This document shows positions 11,457 to 21,112 of a stretch of 64,000 nucleotides of DNA, one piece after another. Position numbers and translations under genes: made by a program. Location of the stretch: contig OX387182.1 in assembly GCA_947561395.2 (NCBI GenBank), forward strand, positions 35,209,949-35,273,948, in the 5' to 3' direction. The notes under the pieces were generated by a model. That model saw only the letters and a list, made by a program, of their open reading frames with translations, was not told the DNA's origin and searched no databases. Position 1 is the stretch's first letter. Each line of letters starts with the position of its first letter. This DNA comes from Buxus sempervirens. Lineage: Eukaryota > Streptophyta > Magnoliopsida > Buxales > Buxaceae.

Positions 11457-13449
11457 GGGCAACGCCGAGGTTGGCTGCCCCCCTTTAGTTTCTCCACTCT
11501 CCCACCCCATTTGACCCCCCTTTCTTTGCACTTTCTTCATCACCTAAGCCAGCCAACCTCCTCCAAATCCACCTCAAAGCCTCTCTATTCTCTTCCCTCT
11601 TCATTCCTAACCCAAAGAGGGCACTTGGCACTACTTGGAAGCTTGGAGAAGAGCCCTTGGAGGCCCCTTGAAGCGCTGTTGGTGCACCCTTGGGAGGTTC
11701 AACACTTCTAAAGGAATTGCAAGTACCCAAGGTGAGCTTCTTGTCACTTTTTATTTAACATATTTGAATATGAAGGAAGGATGAGGGATTTTTATTTCAC
11801 TTGAGTCATGTACCTACGGTTTTCTCTTTGGCTATGGCATATTTGATCACTCCATCTTCCCTTTATAGTCACTTTTGTGTATGCATGATCCTCCATGGCA
11901 TGAGGGGGGGTTTCCGGTAATTAGAGAGAGGAAATGAGGTCTTCTTATTTGATTTTAAGGGTCTTGTGATTGCTGTAATTTTACTGTTTTCTTTTCTTCT
12001 CATGCTATTGATATCCTTTTATTTAAAAGAGGAGTGTGGTCCTCTTATAGCAAATCTCGCGTACCCCTTTCATGTAATCCCCCTTCTCCTCCCTTCTGTA
12101 GGTATTTTTCGGGTTATGAGAATAGGTTGCATGGGTGCTATCACGTGAAAGATCATAGAGGATACATGCTAGTTTTTACTTTCACGAATGCTAGATTATT
12201 TCCTTGTTTGTGTGCATGCTAGGTTCTTTGTCTCTCTTACACATTCTATTATTTTAGAATTATGGGGATGGTGCTTCTTCCACACCTTTTTCATGTTTTA
12301 TCATGGTCATATTGCATGCTAAGCTACTGATTTCGACCACCTAAGGTCGTCACACCCCTTTGTGTTAAATATGTATCCTACAAGCATGCTGTGCGCACCT
12401 GATTTCGGTCGCACGACGAGGCGCATGTAAAATGATGCGTGCCTCGGGATTTGTTTGGAGTCGCCACTGCCTGATGGGGTGCAGGTAGACACCTGGGTGC
12501 CTAAGTTTTTCTATGATGGCTTGGTCTGCGGCTTGAGATTCTAAGCAAGTTCTTGGTTGCAATCTGGGGAAGTCCGTAGACACCCCAGTCCACCCCGTCG
12601 GTTGATGGGTCCCATGGGTTTCCCTGGTTTGAGTCAACTTTGGTCTCTCACTCACCCGATTCTTATTCCAGCATGCACAGTTTTGGTTAAGTCTAGCGGG
12701 ACCGCCAAAGTGGTGTGGGTCCCTTTACTTGATTTTATCTTCTTATCTTAGAGTGATATAAGTCTGATCGGGCAGTCCCCATTGGAAGGCCTGCGGATCC
12801 CTTGGTGGGCTTGGTTAAGCTCACGTGTCCCCTGGTGGGCCTCAGTCTAGCCTGAGAGGCCCTTTAGGCTTTGGTTTCAATGAATTGATTTTACTTTAAA
12901 GTTTAAGTTGAATTTAAAGTGATTTTCATGCAAAAGTGGGCCGGGTTGGTTTGTGGGCCCTTGAGTGGGCCACACAGCTGGTTGCCAAGTGATTTTGTGT
13001 TATCTTGATTAATTATACCAAAGCGGGCCAGGCATTAGGCTTGGGGCCCTTTACCTAGGCTTGGGCTTGAAAGCCCAAGGCTTCTTGAGTTAGGGTTTGG
13101 AAACCCTAACCTTTGCTGGGTTCAATAGGCTTAGTGGGCCCGACAGGCCTTGCCCTTGGTCTCGGCCAAACCACCACATAATTTGAGCATGCATGCCCCG
13201 AATTGGGCTTTGGTGGGCCTCAATGGGTTTGGCCCACTCAATCAATTTAATTGCCTTTATTTAACAAAAGTAAGTTTTATCGGGCTTGGTGGGCCCCGTT
13301 GGAAGGCCCACTGGGAATCAAATTGGGCTAGGTCAGTCCATGGCCCATCTTGGGTCTCCGGTCGACCCGGAAACCTTACTGGTTCATTCGGATTGATCAA
13401 ACAAATCAAGAAAATAGCACAAGATCATAAAAATAGCAAAATGGTATTC

Positions 13450-13620
13450 TGGCAGTGTAGCTGACCTGGGGTGTTGGCTACTCAATGGAACATATGTAGC
13501 CAGCCTGAGATGTTGGATATACATAAAGACCAGTTTATCCGGCATCTCTAGCCGGCTACAAACAGGGCCCTGTTGATCCGACCTGAGTTGTCAGATCAAC
13601 CTAAAAACATGGTTCTTTCA
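13450..13620. repeat. palindrome array in LTR, downstream of promoter
   Basis: Four short imperfect palindromes occur in a row with arms of the form GTAGCYGACC/GGTTGGCTAC and GTTGATCCGACC/TTGTCAGATCAAC, spaced about 40 bp. The homologous place in the opposed LTR (15,495-15,575) carries similar but not identical palindromes. Confidence 0.6.
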
Positions 13621-14680
13621 GATTTTTGCATTGGGCATGGGTTCTTGGGGTGTTCAGCAGTGGGACAAGGACTCAAGTGTCCCTGTCTTGACTCTTCACA
13701 TTCCACATAATAACAAACAATCATGGCATAGGGGAACCTGGAACCAAATCAAAATGTATACTTTTGGAACCCTGAAGCACATGCATGCATTTCTACATAT
13801 TATGCTCATGAACAGTAGAGTACATGCGAGTGCTCCTACGCATGAAGATCAAGTGACACATGAACATAGGGATAGCTTAGCATGAGGATGTATTTGAGGC
13901 ATGTGTACCCATACATGCAAAAAAAATGAGCATGCTTATTACACATGGTAGCAATTATAAGGCATTAAGGTGGGGGCATGAAGGGATCAAACACTCAAAG
14001 AGACTATGCATGCAATCTAACCTATACGAACCAACCAACTCCATCATCAATCTTCATGCTCAAAACAACCATAAATTCATCTAAAAGATATCCATTCAAT
14101 GAAGGGAAAGAGGGGGTTAAAAATGGGATACAAAAGATGGCATGCACAAGAGGAACATGCTCCTCTTTTTGATGAAAATAGCCCAAAATAGAAACCAACA
14201 AAACAGTGGTCGAATGGACCTTCTTAATCAACCAAAGAAAACTTTTCTCCCTCTCTTTAGGCTACCGGAGATTCTCCTCTTACCATGAGAGAATACTCAT
14301 CCTTAAATGAGCCTAAAGAGGCTATAAAAAGGGAAAACATGCTTGGAAAAAGGGGATACAGAACATACACAATTGAAAAGTGAAGCAACATGCTTTGATC
14401 ATTCTTATTTTAACATATGTTACATAAAACTTAGTGGGGAATCATACCTTGAAGTGTAAGACCCCTTTGGAGATGTGCTTGAGCTACTTTGTGACACCAC
14501 AGTCCTTGGGCAGCACCTCCTCCTCTCCAAATGATCTCCAAGACCTCCTTCTTCTCACTTGAATGGGGTGGAGAATGGTGGTGGAAAATGGTGGTGGGGG
14601 GTTTAGGAAGCCATGAAGAGAGCTTGGGAGAGATGGGAGAGAAGAACAATGGGCTAACAAAAATGTGCTCCACCCCCTCC

Positions 14681-14690
14681 CTTTTTATAG
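14681..14690 (-). promoter_or_regulatory. LTR TATA box (12,390 LTR)
   Basis: On the minus strand CTATAAAAAG, followed about 235 bp later by a donor CAAG|GTATGA. Confidence 0.65.
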
Positions 14691-14754
14691 GAGAGGTTGC
14701 TTAAAGGTTAAGAAAAACCAATTTTTAAATATTTTTATCAAAAGTGACTTTTTT

Positions 14755-14890
14755 ATTGTTATTTCTTACTTGTGACTTATTACTTTTTACTTAATGGTTA
14801 AGAAAGACTCCTTTGTTAATATTTTTTACTTAGGGGTTAAGAAAGACTCTTTTTATTAATATTTTTGTTTACTTAAGGGTTAAGAAAGGG
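14755..14890. repeat. about 40-bp tandem repeat upstream of LTR TATA
   Basis: Three imperfect copies of TACTTAAGGGTTAAGAAAG plus CTCYTTTNTTAATATTTTT. It occupies the U3 side of the reverse LTR, upstream of its TATA box at 14681-14690, which is the place where sister LTRs carry palindrome arrays. Confidence 0.65.
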
Positions 14891-17272
14891 GGACGTCCAT
14901 GCGGCGCAGTTTGCCACGTAGAATCGTATCGGAATCCTCTTTCCAATGGTGAGAAGTATGGTGACTAATTTGCACCAGATAAAAAAGTCAACTTTTTTAC
15001 TTTCTCAGGTTTGACTTTTCAATTAAAATTTCATTTTCTGCATTTTGGGAGGTGCAAAAATGAGGTGCTTACACATGCTCTTTTCTTTCAATTATAAACT
15101 TGTCTAAATATCTTGTATGCATCATTGTAGTGTGATTGAAAAAGTGCATAAAGCCAGCTCTCTTTTTAGTTTCTCAACACAATAGGCACGCGTATGCACT
15201 TTGGTACAAAGCATGTCCAACAATGCATGTTCATCTATTTGTTTTGCATAGCATGGTTGCCATTATCCGTTTGGTAAAGAAAGACCAAAACAGATTCTTG
15301 GCCTCTCTTCCTTTGCTAATCTCAGTCCAAAGAAAAAAGGAAAAGGGAAATCTTGTCCATCCCCTTTAATTTTGAGTTTTGAATCCCCGAGAAGAAGCCT
15401 TCTAGGCTCTTCAAACCATTGTGGGCCCACACAATTGCTGGAGTATCCCAAGAGGCCCAAGAACCCATGCCCATCGACAAAAATCCGAAAAGACCATTTG
15501 CTGAGTTGATCCGACGACTCAGGTCGGATCAACATGGTTTCTTTTGTAGCCGACCATCATGGTCAGATTAGAGGTCCGCTACATTGTGGACATGCTAGTT
15601 TCCATATTTCATGGCCTTGTATAATTTTTATGCTTGGATTGATCAAACCAGCCGAACTGGAAGGGTTTCCGGGTCAACCGAAAACTCAATACAGGTCATG
15701 GACCAATCCGATCTAATTTAATTTCAAGTGGGCCTTCCAACGGGGCCCACTAAGCTCGACAAACTTACTTTAGCTAAATAAAGATAATCAAGCCGATTGA
15801 GTGGGCCATACCATTGGAGGCCCACCAAGAGCCCGAACTTGAAGCATGCCGGTTTAGATTTAAGCATGGTTTGGCCGTGACCAAGGGCAGGGCCTACTGG
15901 GCCGACCAAGCCCACTCACCAAACAAGATTAGGGTTCCCAAACCCTAACTCGTGAAGTCTTGGGTCTTCAGGCCCAAGCCCAGGTGAAGGGCACCAAGCC
16001 CAAAGCCTGGCCCATTTTGGCATAACTAATCAAGATAACACAAATCACTTGGCAACCAATAGTGTGGCCCGCTCAGGGGCCCACTAGGTAATCCTGGCCC
16101 ACTTGGCATGAAAGTTATTTAATTTCCAACTTGAACCTTAAAAATGAAGTCAATTCAACTGAACCAAAGCCCAAAGGGCCTCTCAGGCTTAGACTGAGGC
16201 TCACCAAAAGGCACGTGGGCTGGACCTAGCCCACCCAGGAACTCGCAGGCCTTCCAATGGGGCCCGCCCAATCAGACTCATCTCACTTTAAATTAAGAAG
16301 ATAAAATCAAGTAAAGGGACCCACACCACTTTGGCGGTCCCGCCAGACTTAAACCAAAATGTGCATGCTGGATTAGGAATCAAGTGAGTAGACCAAAGTT
16401 GACTCAAAACCAGGGAAACCATGAAACCCGTCATTCGACAGGGTGGACTGAGGTGTCTACGGACTTCCCCAGACCGCAACCAAGAACTTGCTTAGAATCT
16501 CAAGCCGCAGACCAAGCCCTAATAGAAAAACATAGGCACCCAGGTATCTGCCGGCACCCCATCAGGCAATGGTGACTCCAAATTACCTTTTGACCCATCC
16601 GGAGGCATGCACTCTCACATGTGCCCTGCCATGTGTTTTCACATGCACACAAGAATCATTCGAATAAAGACCCCATAATTTGTATTTCATAATATAAAAA
16701 ATAATTAATTGACACTGATGCTTGTGCACTTGAATGAATTATTGTGATGTTTATGTTGAATGCATATAAAGTGGAACACCATGAATTATCATGAAAAAAT
16801 CTAATTATATCAATTCTATGCATAGTATGAAATTTTATATGTTTAAACTTAATTGGCTAGAGATTTTACATTATTATTTCATATAAATTAAAGTAATTCT
16901 TCTTACTGGGCTGTGAGCTCACCCCTTTGCTAAAATAAACAATTTCAGGTCAGTTGCAGGACCAGAGTTTGAAGAAGCCTGAGTGAAAGTTCTTGAAGTT
17001 CTATGGCCAATAGTTTAATTTTATTAGTGTCTTTGGATTTAGATGTCGTATTGTTAAGGATTTATCTTATTTCAATTGGGATTATTAATTTGAGATTTTA
17101 TGTTATGGTGGGTTGTTGAAGAAATTTTCTTGGATTTTATTAGGTAGTATTATTGTCATCTTGGGAATTGTGTCATTTCTTGAAATTAGTGTTATTGGTA
17201 TCTTTAAGTCACATTTCGGTGCTTTGCTATCACACTATTTTATGTGATCGAAGATCGGGGCGTGACAATAAG

Positions 17273-17459
17273 ATACCATTGGATCATTCCTTCTTGATTG
17301 AAAGCTGCTAGTTTGGGGCTATTTCATGGACAACTCCCTCTCACCTCACAGGCAAGATCATGTACCACGAGCAGCGTCCTAGTGCTTTCGTGCTCTTATC
17401 ACAACAATCCCAGCCTCCAAACTACCCGCAAAATAGATTGAATTCAGGGATAGGCAGAC
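17273..17459. other. pre-insertion host sequence, right half
   Basis: This short stretch between two LTR nests is the continuation of 2,751-3,426 before insertion. No gene signal is recognised. Confidence 0.4.
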
Positions 17460-17801
17460 TGTAAAACCCCAAATTTTTGTTAATAATAATTGCAAGAATT
17501 ATTTAATAAATTTGAATTAATGTTATTGGTGGAATTTCCAGGTAACTGAGGAGCAAGGGTAAGCTTGGAATTTCTGGAAATTAAGTGAGAAGAGATATAA
17601 TTTAAGGTAAGTGATGGTTATAATTTAGGAATATATAATAATAATAATATGTTTAGAATTTAATTAAGTTGCCATGTTTGCTAGGCTAATCATTTGCTAG
17701 AGTGGCAAGTGTCTAATCAAAAGGATAGAGGTGATTGTGTAGAGAGCTTCTGTGGGTAAGCACCCAGCAGATCATGAAGTGGTTTGAGCGCCAGCGAAGT
17801 T

Positions 17802-17810
17802 TATAAATAG
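17802..17810 (+). promoter_or_regulatory. LTR TATA box (17,460 LTR)
   Basis: TATAAATAG, followed by donors 219 and 396 bp downstream, almost the same offsets as in the sister LTR. Confidence 0.6.
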
Positions 17811-19411
17811 GCAGCTCATTTCAATTCGCTGGTTTTGTTTTTTGAGATCGGAGGCAGATTCAGAGGGCTCAAGCTGTGAAGAGAAGCTGAGTTTCTGAGG
17901 GTTTGTCCAAGTGGAAGAGATCGGAGCTAATCGGAGGGGAATTCTCTGTTGATTGGAGACTTCAGCGATTGGAATTGTGGAGGATTGACCAATCTCAGTT
18001 GCAGATCTCAGAGAGATTAGGTAAGAGCATGTCGTTTGGTAATTAGAGAGCAATCAAGTAAGAAATCAGGTTTTTGATTTAGATTTGATCAGATCTGGTT
18101 GTGCTTGTGAAACAGAGGCAATCGGCCAGTGAATTGGACATTTCGGAGGTGCTGTGATCAAGGATTTTGAGTTTAGAATAGTTGCTCAACAGCACAGGTA
18201 AGTAGTACCTGTTTTTCCTTGGATTTTCAATCGAAATCATGATTTGAAAAGTGTTTATCTACTGTAAGTTAGTATAATCGGCTATGAATGTTCTACGAGT
18301 TAATTTCTAAATTTAAGAATGATTTTCAATTGAATTAAATCCAAATCATTTAAATAAGGTTTTTAGAAGAAGTATGAAAAGGATTAAACAATTGTGAAGC
18401 TTAGATTGTAACGCCCCGGATCTGAGTTACGTAGAAAAACCATAACTCATCACCGAAGGTTAGTATATGACACAGGATCGCAATATCAGAGTGAAGGAAA
18501 AACATGAATGAATCAATAACTATATAATTAGAGTGCGCTACAAACCCAAATTAAACTAATAATTACAGCAATACAACACTAAACTCACATAACTGAGCAA
18601 CTACCCGTAGGTATCGTCCTCTCCAAGAGCAGCTGAAAACAAAACAAAACAATACGGAATGAGATACGAATATCCCAGTAAGCAGCACATGCATGCATAA
18701 ATACATTTTGCATAGTTATAGAACATGAATCGAATAATACACTGGTAATGATAGTGATAACACGATTAATCCGACAAAGCTCACAATAATTCAGTAGACA
18801 ATAATGATATAGCTAATGAAATTGAACATTTAAGACAGTTTGTAATATCAACGTAAAATAATTTGAATATTCATGAAATCCAATGTAATCATAAACCTCG
18901 TCTCGATGAAAACCATTTATCTCAAAACAATCCAATAGATATTTCTCAAAGCAAAACATCTTTGATGAAGTCATAATTTTTAGAAAAACTAAGTGTTTAT
19001 CATGGGCCACTCAGAACCAATTGGAGTGTTTATCATGGGTCACCCCGGACCAATTGGAAATACAATCACTGATAAAACCAAATCATCGAGGCCAATGTCA
19101 TGTAATTCACTTATATTGAGTAATTCAGCATGCCAGAGTGACATCCAAGCCTCCTGGAACACAGTCCGGTCAACACAGACTCGGTACTCTGAAATGACTG
19201 CCTACCAAAGAACTTTGTCATCCAATGCCGGCCTACTCCGGGTTTCGGCATTAACAACCCGGCCTACCAAGGATCACGGGCTACTCTACCCTGGTTATGG
19301 CAACACTCATGGCCATGCAATTACCGCAATCAAGTCAACACATCCCGTTACTAAGCTTAGACTCTGGATCCAGGACAAGCTAGATCAAAACAAAATAAAC
19401 TCACAAATAAA

Positions 19412-19502
19412 CCAACCTCTGGCAGCAAAATAGACCAACCTCTGGTCACAATATACCAACCTCTGGTAGCAAATAGACCAACCTCTGGTCACTGATATAC
19501 CA
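19412..19502 (-). repeat. short tandem repeat in LTR
   Basis: Four copies of ACCAACCTCTGG followed by TCAC or CAGC and an ATA-rich linker (unit about 22-24 bp). The single-copy counterpart in the sister LTR is near 22,608 (CAAGAGGTTGG), so the array expanded in this copy only. Confidence 0.65.
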
Positions 19503-21103
19503 AAAACAAATCATCTTTATCATGAGTCACTCAGGACCAAAACAATACTCTATGAAACTCCACATGCATATTCAAACCAAAGAACAATATTAAAACCAAT
19601 CGGTGTAAACAAACAACTCATGGAAACCTCGTTTATAAATTCAGCCCAACATACTAAATTAGATAACAACTCAATTTACGTGGTATCACAATCTGAAATT
19701 CAGTAGTAGACCTGTATTACAAAATATTTGAAATCAGCAAAAGTTCTACTCAATTACTTCTAATAGTTTTAGTAAAGTTTTCTAAATTCTTTCCTAATAT
19801 TCATTGCTAAGGCTTTTTATTCACTTACTTGAATTTCTGTAAAGTTCCTTATTTAATCTGTCCAGATCATGACCATCCTTAATTAAGTTCTGAGAATAAT
19901 AGTTAGAAGGTGAAAATCTGAATTTTATTTGTTAAAGAGTCCTCAACAGCTCTTAATTAAAATCCATAATATTTCTTATATTTAGTCTCACTTTAAAACA
20001 CTAGCTAATGTTCTCTCCAGCAAACTAGAAACACCTATTTTGCTGTTCCATAACGGTAATTTGGTTAAAGAATTAGAATCCAATAACTTTGGAACTCAAA
20101 TACACTAATCTCCAATTAATCCAATTGAAGAACACCTTAAAACCAACTTTTAATCACTTAATAATCTTCAAATAATTGTTGGTGTAAATTCAGTAGGTTA
20201 CAATTGCTTCTAAGTAGTTCCAGCATCTTAATTTAACTCATAGATAAGTTTTTGAATGATTAAAACCAAGAAAACCAACCCAATACCACATTTCGCACTT
20301 TTCGGAAAACTTTAGAGGGTGCGCTTACCTGCTGCCAGTAGGCAGCAGTAGGCGCATCCTAACTTTTTAACTACCGCTGAGTACTGCCTAGCAATGTCAG
20401 TGGGCGGCACTCAGTGCATACCCCCCCTGAAACTCTGATACTCAATTTACTCATTGTTAGCTCCATTTCATCATGAATGACCTAAAATTTAACCTTTACA
20501 ACATTCAATTCATACTTCTAACACCTTTAACATCCTTTTAGAACCAATTTAGATTTAATTCCACAAAAGCATGCTTCGATTCGTAAATTACATCGTACGA
20601 ACAAATTCTACCGATTAGATCAAATCATTGCATATAAACTCAATCCAAATCATGCATTTGGTTGCAAATCCAGCTTGAAAACTAGTGCTACTTACCTGAT
20701 TCAAATATCCTCAAGCTCAGCAACTTCAAATCCTCTTCAGATCAACAACGACAGCAGTTCTGAATTTCCAATTCTGTGTCGCTCACCTTCGATCTCAAAA
20801 TCTCTGCCAAATATTTCAGATTTGGTTAGATTTGAACGAAAACCTATTTCCTCTATAAATTTGTTTACGATTGATCAAACTAAATTGTCCTTACCTGATC
20901 TCTCCCATCGAATTGACTGAGTTCTAAAACTTCCAGCCATTACAAACCTCCGACAGCAGCAATCTTCTATTGATTCTACTACTAGCCACTTCAAATTCAC
21001 AATCTACACTCACCTTCTCCTCTCCTTCTCGATCTGATTAAATTCCGACAGCAATTCCCTTCTCCAACTAATTCTAGCGAAACCGACTAACTCCATACCA
21101 CTG

Positions 21104-21112
21104 CTATTTATA
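21104..21112 (-). promoter_or_regulatory. LTR TATA box (18,417 LTR)
   Basis: On the minus strand TATAAATAG, followed by CAG|GTAAG donors about 218 and 417 bp downstream. Confidence 0.6.

Larger units (their letters stand above)
12390..15073 (-). mobile_element. solo LTR, TGTAAGCACC-type, nested in reverse
   Basis: On the minus strand it starts TGTAAGCACCTCATTTTTGC and ends GAAATCAGGTGCGCACA. It is flanked by a perfect 5-bp duplication CATGC (12385-12389 and 15074-15078). It is the same family as the LTR it interrupts but in opposite orientation, so the two copies form a large inverted repeat. Its TATA box is at 14681-14690 and a donor CAAG|GTATGA has its GT at 14447-14446. A primer-site-like TGGCGACTCC lies at 12457-12466, 67 bp inside its 3' end. 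It has no coding domain. Confidence 0.85.
12457..16579. repeat. large inverted repeat formed by nested opposed LTRs
   Basis: The segment from about 12,457 to 13,650 is closely matched by the reverse complement of about 15,480 to 16,579. Long identical runs include the GCGGGACCGCCAAAGTGGTG region (near 12,695 and 16,330) and CTTGAGATTCTAAGCAAGTT. The arms are U5-side sequences of the two opposed LTRs, with about 1.8 kb between them. Transcription through both arms would give a long hairpin RNA; that consequence is inference. Confidence 0.75.
10824..16651 (+). mobile_element. solo LTR, TGTCAGCACC-type (Tat/Ogre-like)
   Basis: It starts TGTCAGCACCTCATTTTTGC and ends ATGCACACA, flanked by a perfect 5-bp duplication AGAAT (10819-10823 and 16652-16656). 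It is split by a younger reverse-oriented LTR of the same family, leaving about 3.14 kb of its own sequence. A TATA box (CTATAAAAAGGGGG, 11443-11456) is followed by a donor CCAAG|GTGAGC (GT at 11732). A conserved block GGTGTCTACGGACTTCCCCA lies near 16,446. A primer-site-like TGGTGACTCC is at 16570-16579, 72 bp before the 3' end. There is no coding domain. The Tat/Ogre link is inferred from shared motifs with 4,551-6,380. Confidence 0.82.
3427..17267 (+). mobile_element. outermost solo LTR of a nested stack
   Basis: The element starts TGTAATGACCCAACCC and ends GATCGGGGCGTGACA. It is flanked by a perfect 5-bp duplication ATAAG (3422-3426 and 17268-17272). It is split by two younger insertions, so its own sequence is 3427-3535, 8773-10823 and 16657-17267, about 2.77 kb. 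The middle part carries consensus splice donors CTAG|GTAAG (GT at 8927) and AAG|GTAAG (GT at 9077). It also has a perfect 16-bp palindrome ATGGCCTTAAGGCCAT at 9525-9540. No protein-coding domain is present, so this is a recombined solo LTR. The matching TSD 13.8 kb apart is the main evidence. Confidence 0.8.

Noticed and set aside
18993-19433. 146-codon open frame
   Set aside because: It lies inside a TSD-bounded solo LTR on the strand opposite to the LTR. The sister LTRs do not keep it open and it has no motif.
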